A DNA stretch of 64,000 nt from Brienomyrus brachyistius (taxonomy: Eukaryota; Chordata; Actinopteri; Osteoglossiformes; Mormyridae): positions 11,781,691 to 11,845,690 of the forward strand of contig NC_064540.1 in NCBI RefSeq assembly GCF_023856365.1, in the 5' to 3' direction. The translations under genes and the position numbers were made by a program. The notes under the pieces are model-generated. The model worked only from the letters and a program-made list of their open reading frames with translations. It made no database searches and was not told the origin of the DNA. Positions 1 to 13,800 of the stretch are shown one piece after another. Position 1 is the stretch's first letter. The number at the start of each line of letters is the position of its first letter.

Positions 1-2149
1 ACAAAACAGACTATTTTAAAAGCTAAAATGGTGCAAAGTGAAACTCTAATCAAGCTAATCAAGGGTAGTCAAAAAAAGGACAGATTTTTACCTTCTTTTT
101 AAAACCGGCAGCAGTTGGGGCAGTGATTCCTCAGGGGGGCTGATTGCAGTGTTGAGTGGCATTATGGCTAAACGCCATTTCCCCCTGTTTAGTTCCTACT
201 CTGGGCACCACTAGCTGACCGGCTCCTGCAGGTCTAAGAGGACGGCGAGGCTTATAGCCAACAAGCATTAAAATGGGAAGTTTGGGATAATCGCTAAGTG
301 ATTAGCATTACCAGCGCAGGCAGTGTCTTTACCGCGGTCCATGTGTCAGAGGTGCAGAGCACAGCAGAGTGCAGAACAGCGGCTGCTATTTCGGGTATTT
401 AGGATAAGAGCAGATTGTTGCAACTCACTCTCGGGGTCAACAGGCAGGATGTGATTATGTGGCTTATTTCTCACCAGCAAGCTGCAGTGAGCGAGGATTT
501 CCTCCCACCCTGATTGACTCTTTTAGGGGGGGAGGTGGGCAGAGGGTATAAGGTTTGTGGCTTGCAATTCATTTCCTGTTTTCTGCCCACATGACGCATA
601 AAAGGGCCTCATTAGATGAGAATGACTTGTAATTGGAATTGTGAAAGGCTTCTTCTGAAAATCCCTAAAGAAACCACCAGTGCCAGACTCTCTCTGTGTT
701 CACACATCGTCACATGAAGCAAAGCCTGCTGTTTGGTATCACAGCTAGTAAATACACATAATTTAGGACAAACCATTTTTACCCATGAATAGATATTTTC
801 TCAGGGGTCAAAATATATTCTCTGCACCTAACAGGAGGTATAAAAGGAGCTTGGAATGTGAGGAACTCACTGTATTATATTTATTTCCGGATTTCCTCTA
901 TCCTTACCTTTCCTTGCCACCGGCTCTGTGTAACCCAATAGTGGCACACAGGAGGTAGCAGAGAGAGGGACAGATGCTGTGTTCTCTCTGTGACATACAC
1001 AGGGCACGTCCCAGAAACAGTAGGTTTTTGTCCCAGGTGCACTTGGGGCTTTTGCGTTTAGCTCTTTTGCATTCTACAGCCTTTATGCCCAGTATGATGG
1101 TAGAAGAAAAGGAAAAAAAGGCATTTTGTGAAAATGTATTGGGTTACAAAGAAACAGAAAACAGCAGTAAAAAGTCTTTGTGTGACACCGGAGACTCCCA
1201 GGGCTCTGGGCCTGAACCTGACCGACCCGGGACCATTCAGAACCACGCTGTACCTTCCTGATCCGTCGAGTCCCACGTGAGCCCGGTCCGCTTGCAGCGA
1301 GGGAGCACAGCACTGATGTAACAGTCTGTAATGGCGTGTAGTCCTAGGGGACAGCATCGCATCATTTAAGGTGCCGTGTTGACAAGATGTGGCTTGATGT
1401 GGGGGGGTAGGGGGGTGTATGCACTATGCGGAGTCACATGACTGCATTTCCCCTGCGGCTCCGTGCCTTCTTAGGGGCTACTTCATGAAGCAGACCCTGC
1501 AAATATGTACCGGTATATTTATATATGCACGCACATTTTTAAAAACATTTTTTTTAATAGATGCTTATATTTGGAGAGCATGTGGGATCAGGAAACCTTG
1601 GTGGGAGTTTTATTTACACTGCAGCTCCAGTGCTTGTTTTTCTGCATTTGACTCTTATAGAGTTCGCGTGATGATCCTGTGGCTCAGAGCAGCTCTGAAA
1701 TGAACTTTCTCTTCAGCCTTATTTAACGGCCGATAGCTGTGATGTGCAGTGGGTGTGGCACTGGGCTGCTGCAGCTGGTTGCTGTGTATGAGGAGATACT
1801 GGGTTCCGCTCCGTGTTTAAGCCTGTGGACAGAGGTGTGCTTTAGATCACCTGCTCCATCGTGCAGGTAAGGAGAGCTCCACCCCTTCCTTGCAGGCCTT
1901 TCACAGCCTTTTATTCTTGCCCTCCCTTGTTCTCATTCTCCCAAAGGCTGTCTGATGTAACACTACACATCCCAGGAGAGGAGCTACAAGCTGATTGGCT
2001 GTTAAATGTTCCACCTTTATTCTCTACCTTCAGCTCTTGCCTGCTGGTACTGATTACTGCTTCCTGTCTTAAAACCACCATAACAAGCCAGTCTCTTGTG
2101 GGGGAATCTAGTAGAACTCCATTCCACCAACTGATCTGGCTCCCATAAG
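1..2149. other. No gene recognised
   Basis: AT-rich noncoding sequence. Short open frames (up to about 99 codons) overlap on both strands and show no recognisable domain or codon pattern. I see no repeat family I can name. Confidence 0.5.
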
Positions 2150-2325
2150 AATAGCATGCTAGTCGGGTAAGGACACTGTGCTTGTGATCAGAAGGTTGTG
2201 GGTTCAACCCCCGGCCCCACAGTGTGATGTCACCATTGGGCCCTTGAGCTAGGCCCTTGACCCTAATTGCTCCAGGGACTGGCTGACCCCGCTCTCTGCT
2301 AAAGGTTAAATATAATGGATTCTAG
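2150..2325 (+). mobile_element. SINE-like repeat with tRNA-like head
   Basis: Contains GGTTGTGGGTTCAACCCC, a good RNA polymerase III B box, followed by the family body GGGCCCTTGAGCTAGGCCC and CAATTGCTCCAGGGACTG-like sequence (TAATTGCTCCAGGGACTGG). It is not a tRNA gene: the body is much too long and no cloverleaf forms. A short (CCAT)n run lies at 2447-2466. Confidence 0.65.
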
Positions 2326-2692
2326 CTGCAGCCTCATTGCAACCCCTCGTGACTACATGCTAGGTCTAAACCGCAATCAAACCGCTGCACCTGTAGGCGT
2401 TCGCCCCGGCTCCACAGACCAACCAGAATGATGGAAACTGAGGAAATCCATCCATCCATCCATCCAGCTATAAGTAGTACAGGGTGTAAATGGAGGATCA
2501 AAAGAAAGGGTAAAAGACACAGCCGATGCATAATCATAAAAGTGCTTGTCTGCCACACGGCTGCAGGAATGACAGAGATGCACGTCTCGCAGCTAGAGTT
2601 CTGGCTGGAGGTGTCTTTGGCACAGAACTTAATGAAAAAGACTACGACTGACATAAATTCAAAATGTGTCACATTTATGTATTTATGCTTTT

Positions 2693-2843
2693 ATAGCAAG
2701 GATCCGACTGGGTCTCTGGAGCAATTGGCGTTAAAGATTTTGCTCGAGGGCCAAATGGTTATGATTACTCTGCCAACCGTGGGATTTAAACCCACGACCC
2801 TCTGGACATGAGCTCTAAAACTTTGAGCTATACGTCACCCATT
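2693..2843 (-). mobile_element. SINE-like repeat, same family, reverse orientation
   Basis: Reads CTCTGGAGCAATTGGCGTTAA... and ends in an inverted B-box (GGGATTTAAACCCACGACC). Diverged copy. Confidence 0.5.
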
Positions 2844-5335
2844 GTTACAACAGATTAAAAGAAAATGAGGGTCTAACGGGGCTCTGTCACTCTAATGTCA
2901 AGATAATTTGCAAAATGAAAATGACTCCTGAAACTGTGCCCCTCATTTTGGTGGGTTAGAAAATGCCCCTGTGAATGAAATTGGTGCTTCTGCTTTTTTT
3001 GTCTAGCTGTCAGAAATGTAGCAAGCACATTCAAACTCACCCTTTCCAGAAATGACAGGCGAAGCCTGCTTTGTCCCTGCGTTTGCACTCGCTTTCTGTT
3101 TCAGCTTGTCGAATTGTAGATAGCTCATGAAAACAGACACTCGGAAACCAAAATCTTTCAATTAAAGCATACAAGGAATACAATATTTAGCTACCTCTCA
3201 TCGAAAGATTAATGTAAAACCAGAATAACAAGAAACACTTCGATTTAGACATTTTCAGTGTACTTAATTCTGGTCCATTTTTTTGGACAGAAGTATGCCT
3301 CATTTCCACTTATATTACGGTACAAACAAACCAAGCTAATCACACTAATGTAAATAGATTGCGAAATATATTTGCAGATTTAGCCAAATCTGCAAAATCT
3401 GATGCCCAAACACAATAAAGTGCAGCTGCAAAAAAAAAACACGCCACTGGTGTGCCCTAGAATGTTCTAGGCATTTCCAGGCGGCGTGAATCTGCGTTTT
3501 CTGCGGCCGTGATGTGTGCCTAGGCGAGCCACTCAGTTAAATCGGCCCGCTGGACATTCCTTTTCTCGGCGTCCTGCTGTGTCGACACAGTGCGACAGGG
3601 CAGCGTGTTGTGCAATGCCGGCACCTGTTGCGCAATCGGCCCTGTTTCAGGTGCAAGGCTGCGTGGCTGTAAGTCAGCCGCTTCTAGGAATGCGATACGT
3701 GTTGGGACGTCGGGTGAGGTAATACCTCGCAAATAACTCCAGGATCAGGCTGCGTGGCATGGGGGGGGGGGGGTTGCGTAACAGCCTGCCTGGGCCTTTG
3801 AGTGCCTCGCCAAGCAGATGCGCAGGGCTGCTACGCTAAGGCACTAAGTCCTGTTGGAGCTCGCGGCCAAAGCAGAAAATGGAGTCCCACTTCACCAGCT
3901 GAGGCTTCACAGGGTGATTTATCGAGTTCTTCACTTGCGTTCCAGCTTGAAAAATGTTGTCCCTGTCGACAATAAGCCCAGATGAGGCATCGTTAACGTG
4001 CAACTCCTGGCAATGTTGCCTCCGCTCTCTGCAATATGGTCTGACTGGACTTTATCATGCCGTAATGAGTGGCAATTGTTATGCAATTCAGATGCCTGAC
4101 ACTTAGCAATCACCTGATAGCAGATAGTTTTGGTCACTCTAGTTGCGGCAGGTTTGCGACAGCTGTTTACCGAATGGAGTCTACGGAGAAAAACATACTG
4201 AAGCTACCTGGAAGTCTGTGAGGCAGGTAGACAGTCTCAGAGACCTATTTCCAGGGAGTGTTTAAAGATTGTGTATAACAAGCAAACTTTGGTAAACTCA
4301 TCCCAGTCCAAAAATACCTTAACCTGAAACACATCGCAGGACTAAAAATGGAGCATGATTGCAATTGTGTGTTTAGACAGAGCCTATGTATGGTAGCAAG
4401 CAGCCTGTTAGGTATGAATTTGGCAGCCCTCCTTAAAAGCAGAGGAAATGCCTTTCACTTGAGCATCTACTCCTCTTTCGGGAACATGATCTGATGTTCA
4501 ACTGGCTACTAGCAAATATGACCTCAGTTCTATAGTGGATTACTCTGCGGCAAATAATGAATAAAAATTAATTAATTTTAAAGCAGCTAAAGTTAGGCAC
4601 TCATAACCAAAACTCCAAAAGAGTTCTACTGTTGTTCTCTTTCCTACAGTATCCTTTTTTGTTGTGAAATTCAGAAATAATGAATGTCCTGTGTGTGTTT
4701 TCTTCAGTTTTAACTGCATGTGACTTAAGGTGAAAATATTCATGATATACTGGTAGTTTTAGGAGTTTTCGGCGAGAGTCGAAAGCTGGGCCACACTAGC
4801 GTAAGAATAAGGAAATTCGTTATGGACCACGAAGAAATCAGTAGCTCATGCTATTTAGAATTTCAAATCGTCCTCCGTCCATCGTGCAAGTGCTTGCAGA
4901 ATGAATTTAAGATCAATTTATTTTAAATTACGATTGAGGAAATGCCATTCGTCTTGCATTTCAGGTAGATCAGTGAATAAACAATAAGTAAATTAACTAA
5001 ATGGAATAAGCATGGTGAGGCTGCTGCTGAGTTAGCGGTGTGATCCTCTGCGCTTCCTGTGCGTACGCCATCACTGCCCCTTCCTGGAAGCTCCGCTGGT
5101 TTCCTCAAGGATCTCTGCTTTCCTCTCACAGGCCAAAGGCATGTGCTTTACAGGACGTGAATCTGAATAACTTGTAGTGTTCAGTGTTTCGGAAACGTGC
5201 CTCTTTTCTTTGTATGATATTTGCTTGCATTTAACATGCATTTAATTACATGCAGAAATATAACTGAAGACGACACTTATCTTTGAAGCATAAAGGGTTC
5301 AGTTTGTCTGCACTACCTTTCACATAAGAGACATT

Positions 5336-5455
5336 TTCGGCTTAAGGGCCTTGCTCAAGAGCCCAGCTGTGAAATCACTCTGCCAGGCATAGAGTTTGAA
5401 CCTGTGATCTGCCGATCACAGATGCAAAGCTTAACCTGCGGAGCCCCTTACCCTC
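5336..5455 (-). mobile_element. SINE-like repeat fragment, same family
   Basis: Reads TAAGGGCCTTGCTCAAGAGC, then CTGCCAGGCATAGAGTTTGAA, which is the inverted family body and B-box area. Old fragment. Confidence 0.5.
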
Positions 5456-7650
5456 CAAGCACTGTGTGATATCTGTACCGCAATGGCACTTTGTGTTCAG
5501 TTTTTTTCACAAAACTGTGTTATAGTGGAAAATTAGCATTTGCACGTGTTTCGGGAGAATCTCAGGGAAAATTCTAACGTCAGCGATACTCAGAATGTCC
5601 GATTTTAGAAGAAACCTGGGAATTTTTTTGCCGATGAGCTGTTCTTTACTTGAGGGTGTAGCACTAAGCTTCCTGATCTAAGGTTTACATGAAAAGGGAA
5701 CAACGTTTGAATTTAGGAACAATTGTAAGAGCTTGGCAAGCACAAATCCCAAGCTTTGCCAGATTTAACGTCACGAAAATCAGAAGTCCCATTAAACGAA
5801 GATCACATGGTATCCGATTATATAGGAATATCCAGTGACCCATTACTCTAAGTACTTCTGAAGCTTTTCAGGATCAAAGGCTTATCCCATCTATGAGAAA
5901 CTCACAGTTTATTTTCTGTCATTCTTAATCTCAGTATGTCAGGTTTTGTCTCAGTCCTGAATTCTTTATTGAGGACACTGACTATTAACATCTAGTTATG
6001 TGAAAGGTTGCTTTTTCTGACTGTTTTAGACTTTTTAAATTAGTTTTTCCATATATTTACACTTTTCTTCCAAGGATAGTAGCAGAGTTAAAATAAGTTG
6101 TGCTAAAATCAGAGGTAAGAAGGTGCCAACATTATATTTCAAGATGGCCACAGTGCCAAGAAACATCGTCCAGGTTAGGCCGCATATGAACTGCTTTCAC
6201 TAATGACTTTTTCCAGTGCCTTGGCACATTACCTTGTGTACCCTGGTGGATAGGGACACCTTAAAATATCATAATTACATTTTTTTCCCAGAATTCAAGT
6301 ACTCTTTTCTATCTAGTTGAGTAAATTTTCAATCTGGAAGCCCAATCTGGGGGGAATATCTGTGGAGACCTCACAACTGGCTGTCAACAAACAACAGAAG
6401 TACTTCACCTACAAATAGATGTCCTTAAACGATCTGCAGCTTTAACTTCTGAAAAAAGCACCACTAAATATTTAGTTACTTCATGTACTTAAAATATTTA
6501 GCCTTAATTTCGCAAAATAGATCACTGAATCATTTTTGAAATACATTTTCAAAAAGAACTGGGTGATTTCCTTTGGATAAGAAAATTCTAATTTACTCGG
6601 TGTGTAATTTTAACAAGGAGAAGTGGCTTCTTGGTTTCTTTTTCTATTTCTTGTTTAGCCCCAACTTGTCATGCAGGGCTTTGTGGGAAAAGAAAGTAAT
6701 AACAGGAAAAGGCTTTTTTTCGAAAGCTAAAGAAGCTGAGTTTCCGAAGACAGAGGTATTTCCCGACTGAAAGGGACGCAGCTGCCTGCATGCGGGGTTT
6801 GCGCAGACGTAACGCGAGCGTGGCTCGCAAAAAAAAAAGAGACCAGAAGAGTCTCCAATATTTTCGAAACACTCCTTTTGGATGCTGTGAGGCACAGTTG
6901 CTCAGTTTCCTAGTTTACGTGTGGGATGAGGCGATTAAAATTTTAAAGGTGTGTGTAGCGAAAAGGCACCGATGGACTGGATCGATCACCGGTTTGTCTT
7001 TATTTCCTAACGTGATTACTGCAATTTTCACTAACACTCTCAGAATGCAAAGAAATGAAAATGGAAAAAAAAACCCAATTACTTTTCAAAATTTGAATAC
7101 CTGAGTATTCTGGTATGTCGAAGGGCAAACAATGAACAACTAGTCTTAAGGGTATTAAAAGACTGATAGTCGATCATCTATAAAATACTAAGAATCAGGA
7201 TGATTACAACAGAGCGATAGATTTTACGTGATCTGAGGAGTATTTCAGGGGAAGTTCTGGTGTAGCCATGCGTGTTACCGAAAACTAATCAATGTTACAA
7301 AATTCACTTGTAAGGTGAATCTGACGTTATGTATTTCCACGTTGCATCAGGAAACTCTCAATTCCCCCTGGCTGTGTAACAGTGGTACAGGATGACTCAC
7401 TGTAAAAAAAAATGGAGGACTGTAGTCATGGATACAGTCAGACCTTCAAACAGAGACAGACAGTTCTGAATGCCACGCTTATGTCAAATATGGCACTGCT
7501 GTGTCTTTGTGTCCGGTGACTAAAGCTGAACTCACTTCCCAGTTTATTATCCTTCAACAGATAACTGGAGAAACCTGCTTAATTAACTCTTTATTATACT
7601 ATGTGGTGAAAGTCTAATTCAGGAAATACTGAACACCCTTGCACAATATA

Positions 7651-7710
7651 TACTTCACTACACTACACTACACTGCACTGTACTGTGCTATACAATACTA
7701 TACTATACCG
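7651..7710 (+). repeat. Degenerate ACTAC/ACTGT pentamer repeat
   Basis: CACTACACTACACTACACTG and variants in series. Simple tandem repeat. Confidence 0.75.
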
Positions 7711-8995
7711 AGAACCAGTAATTTGAAACTGAGCTATATTATAAAGGTTTCTTTTTTTCAAATAATAATCCACAGGCACTGGCAGTTTTCTAACCTGAAA
7801 TACCATCAAATCTCTATAAAAGGCAATAAAACAACATATTCCTCATGTACGAACTTCTTTAAGCACGTTGCTACCTGGTATCTCTGGAAAAGGCCAGGCA
7901 GCTCTATTTTAAAACTGTCAGCTCTGTTATTCTGAATGCCCAAGGCGATATGAGTTTAATTCTGGGTAACTCTGCGGTCATCTAAGGAGTCCTCGGGAAC
8001 TTACACCATACTGTAACCTTGGTGAAAACATCTCTGCAAAGGCTAATATACCCAAGACAGGGAAAAAAAGATTTTAAAAACGAAGCTCGGTGTGTAAAAT
8101 CCCCTGGTTAAGGGAAGAAATATTTCATTCAGATACTTTCGAAGGGGAGTCAGAAGAGTTTCTCTGGCTTGTGATTTTCCCCCGATCAATTATCCTGTCA
8201 TCGAACAAAACAGAAAAAATGCTGAAAGAAATCACTCTGGCCTACATGTGAAAGAGAGAAAGGTGATTCTTTACACTTTATAATTTGCTTATAGTCTGTT
8301 TGAAGGCCACTGCGATCTCTGCAGTTGCACTTTGATTAAGTCAGAGCACTGGCTGGTTTTGTTAGAATGCTTTTAGGGCAGCTGTCTTTCTGGACGCCTG
8401 TCTCTGCTCTCACTCTCTGCCCTTCCTATGTGGCCTTTGGGTGTGTGAGACAGAGAGTCCCAGGGAACAGGGCTTCATGAGAACAAGGTGAAATGTGACT
8501 ATCTGCTGTAAGAAGGACATTAACACAAGAGCCAGTCCAAAATCTGTTTTCACTAATGGGTGACATCTAAAAATAAAACAATCTTGCAGTTACATTGTTA
8601 AAGGTACACCGCTCCCTGCTGTTTCACCATTATGAAACAGTGACTGAATGAGTATTGTTATCTAAATTGCCGCTGAAAGGCAAGATTAACTGGAATTTTA
8701 ATGTTTTTTGTCACCTGCTTCAGGAATAGGAACTGCCTGGTATGGAACGTAGATAACATAATCATAAGGTCTGTCTAGTTCCTACCTTAGTTTCTATTGT
8801 CTTAATGACCAATGGCACAGAAGAGAGTTTGACATTGGGGTGGGGGTACAACTTAATAATATGAAGGCAAAAGTCTATTTATAGGGAGTTAAAATTAAGC
8901 CAGATTAAATGTCGAGGGTGTATAAACCTGCCCTACCTCCCTGTTTTATACACCCCTGAAAACGATGGTTGCTTCCAGCTGTCAAGTGATACATA

Positions 8996-9527
8996 CAGCT
9001 TTAGAAAAAATTAAGAGACAACTCCACATTTTTTAAGAATCTGCACTGTTAAATCCTGGTTTAATCCTGGTTGTGCTGGCAGAAGGCTACGCTGAGCAGC
9101 AGGTTGCTTCCAGGCTTAAAGTTTCTAAGACAGCAGTACACAAGAACAAGGTGAAGCAGGAGACACTGGGAATGACCAGAGACCAGTCAGATCAAGGGTA
9201 GAATTGACTATCTAATGGCAGAGATGACTGATAACTTATCTTATAGTTTTCCATGAATCTGAGGATGTCATCAAGTGACCTTTAAAGGGAATGGGAAACA
9301 CTGAGTGCAGGTGTGAAGTCCGCTGCTAGCACAGTTCATATCAGGCTCCTAGAAGCAGGAGTGAAGTTCCATAAAGTAAGGAAGAAGCCCTATATTAATG
9401 GGAAGCAGGGAAGCTTCAGCCTGGGGTTTGCAAAAAAATGTGCATTTTACCGAGGCACATACCCATAAATTGAGAAATTAGTGAAACTAAAAATGTTGCT
9501 GTGGTCTCTTAATTTTTTCCAGAGCTG
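8996..9527 (+). mobile_element. Internally deleted Tc1-type transposon
   Basis: Inverted ends match well: left CAGCTTTAGAAAAAATTAAG, and right read in reverse CAGCTCTGGAAAAAATTAAG; both continue AGA. The left end abuts TA; the right TA is lost. Inside, broken Tc1 transposase N-terminal pieces can be read: SRLKVSKTAVH-like sequence near 9110 and a VHIRLLEAGVKFHKVRKKP-like segment near 9330-9400. At 532 bases it lacks the catalytic region, so it is a decayed, internally deleted copy. Confidence 0.78.
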
Positions 9528-9600
9528 AACTTAAGTTGGAAAAGAAGATGAATGAGTCCTTGAAGGAATTTACCACATCAAGAAATGCATGGAAGATTAA

Positions 9601-9628
9601 ACCTTAACCCTAACCCTAACCCTAACCA
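9601..9628 (+). repeat. Interstitial telomere-like (CCCTAA)n
   Basis: About four exact CCCTAA units in unique DNA, roughly 75 bases beyond the Tc1 remnant. Too short to be a chromosome end. Confidence 0.85.
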
Positions 9629-10417
9629 ATTTTAATAGGTTAAAAAACAACAAAGGCCTACTTTACACTTACAAATTTTTTTCTTTAATACAGCTGGTGC
9701 AAATGAGGTGTTTTTGCATTCTTGTGATGAACTGCTATTGGTCATCGGAAGGCTAGATTAAAGTTTTTAAATGCATTTCTTCTTGTTAAAGCTGATAGTG
9801 AAAAGTGTGATGACTTTCAAAATAGCTTTAATACGGAAGTCAAACAGCTTTGTAAAGCGGACAAACCTTTGGTGTATCTAATGGAGACTTCACAGAGAGC
9901 TCTGCAGGGTATGATTTGTGTTTTGTGTTCACTGTACTCTTAATTAGGCATCCATTATTAAATTTCCTTCAGGAAGCTAAGTACCTTGAATGTGTAAATA
10001 AAAGCATCTCTTGTAGGAAATTCACTGAAAATGTTTTAGACTCTCACATGGGGATAAATGTTGCTTAAGAATTGCTTAAGATTCACAGCTTTGCTATTCT
10101 GAAGAGTCAGGATCATATGTTGCTGAATTTCTTTGCAAAATCTTTGACATTTTCCTTCCTGTTTATATGTAAAGCCCCTCTTTATTGTTCCCACCCCCAT
10201 GTCCTCGCTTCGCAATCTCATGTACTTGGCAATTCCCAATAATACTACCCAGATTGCTGCACAACACTCCTATTTACATGAAATTTGCATATTAAATGCC
10301 TAGATAAGAATCTAAGAAACGTATTGGAACTCTTGTTATTATTGTTAACAGGGTCATAGATACCATGTTAAAAGTGGGAGGGGTTACCGTGAATTTGGTT
10401 TTATGAAATTAATTTAA

Positions 10418-10462
10418 TCCATCCATCTATCTATCCATCCATCCATCCATCCATCCATCCAC
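10418..10462 (+). repeat. (CCAT)n microsatellite
   Basis: Perfect to near-perfect ATCC/ATCT tetramers. Similar to the tail of the tRNA-head SINE family in this window, so it may be a relic of such a tail. Confidence 0.85.
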
Positions 10463-10808
10463 CTTTTTTTGGGGTTCTACGAAAAATGTGATTTTCCTAG
10501 TTGTTATTCACCATCTCCCTTCCCATTCAGACTAGCTGATTGGCTGACCCTGCATCCATCCATCCATTCTGCCTATTCATTGAAAATATATAACATCTTT
10601 TAATATATACGGACAAGAGGTTCCTCCTGAGTGACACAAATCGGCCTGATTAAGTTCAGTTTCTGAACAGCTTTTTCCTGAAAATGCAGGCGTACCTTTT
10701 TCCAGGGGTATTTGGATGTTTTCCACAATGCCTCGCTCAACATGTCCTACTCAGCAGTATTCTGACAAGAGGCCGTTCTTTCACACCTCCAAGGAACACA
10801 GACTGCTG

Positions 10809-10810
<2 letters not shown>

Positions 10811-10850
<40 letters not shown>
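10811..10850 (+). repeat. (TG)n microsatellite
   Basis: About 20 uninterrupted TG dinucleotides. Confidence 0.95.
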
Positions 10851-10851
<1 letters not shown>

Positions 10852-13800
10852 CTGTGTGTGCTGTGGGTCTTTCGGTTTCAGGATTACTAAACAGGCATTC
10901 CGGGGTCCGCTTTTCAAAAAAAAAAAAAACAAGTGAGTCACCTCTTTCCCACGCAGAGCCGGTCACATGACTGCCACTTGGCTCTTGCTGGCAGGGCTTC
11001 CTGTGACCAGCTGTCCGGCAGGTAAGACAAACAGGAAACAGGAGAGAAACTCTTCAGTATTCCAGTCGTTTGCATGAGCACATCAGGGGATTTTGAGTCA
11101 TGTGGATCTGAGCACCTTTGTGGGTCAGATCATTACTTTTGTGGCTTTCAGAGCTTTCTGAGCTTGTCAGGACCGTGTGCGGCAGGGAAGTACAGCAAGT
11201 AATGTTCCAGGTAACAGTTAAAGCTTCTCAGAGAATATGTCCTGTGAGAAATAAGGGCATCTGTGTGCTTATGTTGGCCTTTTCTGCTGCTATCTTTGGG
11301 TGCATGGTCTCGGGGGGAAGCAGAGAGGTAGGTCGCCATCATCCTCTCCCTGCGTCAGCTTCGGATGAGGGGACAGATACCCCCCGTTTGCTGCGTTCAG
11401 CGAAATCATGTCCTCGACCTCCGTCTGTGCGGCGATGGAAAGGATCGGGGCCGCACAGCGCCGCAAGAGCCCCCCACGCAGTCCAAAATATCATACACCG
11501 CTTCCCACATTAATTACAGGGGCAGAGCTAAACACAACCATGTGGCTGTCTGTCTTTATTTGAGACCCATTCTACGCATACAAATAAACGGAAAGACCAC
11601 AGTTTCCCGTTTGAAGAACCAATTCTGGCTGTTTTTAAGCTCAGAGCAGGTCCACCCACACCTCAATGTTACTTCCTTCAGAACACATCACCCCCTGCCC
11701 CGCTGTGGCTGAGGTGAATGTCTGCATCTTCAGAAGTGTGCTGACTCAGCTCATTTTCCGACCTGACCTGCCCGCCCCGCAAAGCCCGCGTAGGTGCGTT
11801 TCTGCTGCCGCATGGCCCAGAAGTTCCCCCCCCCAGCTTGCCAGCACGGCAGTGCTTCATCTGACAAATTGCCGCGGCTCTCGGCGCGTATGTTTGCTGT
11901 CTGTTGTGGTGAGGCCTTTTCGCAGTTGCTTTCCCCCTCAAAAATAGAGATCATTAGAGACACTCTGAAGCTGAGTGGTCTATACATAGCGACACTTGGG
12001 CTGGAGAGGTATAGCTCAGGGTTAGCTAAGCACGCTCTGGAGAAACATGCTATTACACTCAAATACAGTCGGCTGATGTAAGTCTCTGAAATTCTCGTAA
12101 AGAAAACACACTCAGGACAACTGTATGTCTGTTTATAGCCTCAGTCTGTCGCTGTCCTCTGAAGGGAAAAAGATCACATACGAGTAGCTATTAAAGTTAA
12201 CACTCCCCGCCAGTGATATTCATTGGTGTTTTCCTGTTTAATTTCTCAAATGATAGGTCTATGTTATACAGCTTTCACACACAAGCAGAAATCCATTTTT
12301 TTAAATTCATGGTTGTTCGCCATGCGGTTATGTCAGAAGAAAAGCTCGTTCTCATTCTCCCATTTTTCTGTGGTTTACATTAATATACTACTTAGTGGGC
12401 TATAACAGTAACTGATTATTTACTAAAGTGCTTCCACAAAAAAATGAAACATACATAATAGACAAGGGCTGGTTAACTGTGACATTATAGAAGTGGTAAA
12501 AAAACTACCGAAAGGTCAGGACATCACTGAAAACACACTCACTGGGAAAAAAAACTTTCACCTACTTGTGTAAGAGCAGAAGTTTGCTCTCTTGAGAAAA
12601 AAGCAAATAAATAAAAAGCATGCACGCTGCTGCCCCTAGTGGACTAAACAGTAAAGTGTACTTCCAGTCTTGCAAACAATTGCACATTTGCACATTTCAC
12701 ATGCTGTACATGAATTCTTCTGCAGATATATAAAAACCATATTTGTGTATATCCATTGAGGTAGGGACCTCATTTAAAATATAGCTGAGTAAAAAAAGAA
12801 TGACAGATCATAGGCATGAACAAGCATTCACTGAGACGTCCATAGCTACCCATATATGCATGAGACATCCCATACCACAAGAAGATCACATGAAAAGGGA
12901 CCTCAGTTTGAGGCAATATTTATTTGAATATTAAAGTGAAATATTAGTCATTTTAAGGCCGCCCAGTCCCCTTCAGTTTTATGTAGTGTGTCTAAGCTGG
13001 GATAAATTGGCATTCAGTGTAACTTGGCCAGAATTCTCATCCACTTTCCCATAAAGCCAGCTGTGCATATTGCTGCTGAGTCCACAGGACAGTTACCTCT
13101 CAGGCTGGCATACTTAGCTGAGCTGCAGTCTGGGGGGGCAGGCGGATGCTATGCTGGTGGTCTGCGTTGATCTGACCCCCTCTTTGGCCCAGACAGGCTG
13201 AAATGGAGCTCTCGTCGCTATATGTTTGTAATGTGCTATTTGCCTCACCTCTACGTCACTTTGCACAAAAGCATCTGCTGAATATGAAAAATTAAGTGTT
13301 AAATTTGCACAAGTACAGGTACTTAAGAATTGCTTAGTGTCATAGACTCCGTCGTGATCTTCTTGCAGGCCAATTAATACTTGCAGGCGCCGCTGCACAC
13401 GCTGTTGTGATGACGTAATTTTCATCACAGGGGCAAACTGTAGAAGCCACATTGGGGGGGGGGGGGGGGCATTCGTGATGGTGCGTACCATTCGAGAACT
13501 GGATCAAGGCCAACCGTCTGCCCGGTGATGCAAGAGCGCCTCGATCGTTTACTGGCCCCGCAGGATTTGGCCAGATTGTATGTAAACACCTTTTCTGCCC
13601 TCTGTGATCAGGCTGAAAACAAATACGGCGAACGGATTCGAAGAAAGGCTGGCTGAGGAAGTCTGGAAACACCGGCATTTGTGCGTTTCCTTAAAACACG
13701 ATTATAAAGACTCCCAGATGGCTGCAAGCTAAAATAAAATGCTTCGAATGGTAATGCCATGTACAGTCCCTATCTCTGTCCTTGCTTACTATAAATATAT

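Larger units (their letters stand above)
2844..8995. other. No gene recognised; a few simple repeats
   Basis: Apart from the SINE fragment at 5336-5455, this stretch holds a G-run near 3760-3772 and an ACTAC-rich tract (about 7651-7710). It is otherwise AT-rich and unremarkable. No conserved exon with splice sites was recognised, including any piece of the gene that follows NRSN2 in human (TRIB3). Confidence 0.45.

Noticed and set aside
2150..2325. tRNA gene
   Set aside because: Only the B-box-like segment is present, and no cloverleaf or anticodon arm fits; it is a SINE head.
9601..9628. Chromosome end or telomere
   Set aside because: Only about four units, with unique sequence on both sides.
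11118..11513. 131-codon frame
   Set aside because: Overlapping frames on both strands and no domain; the Ser/Arg/Pro-rich end reflects local GC content.
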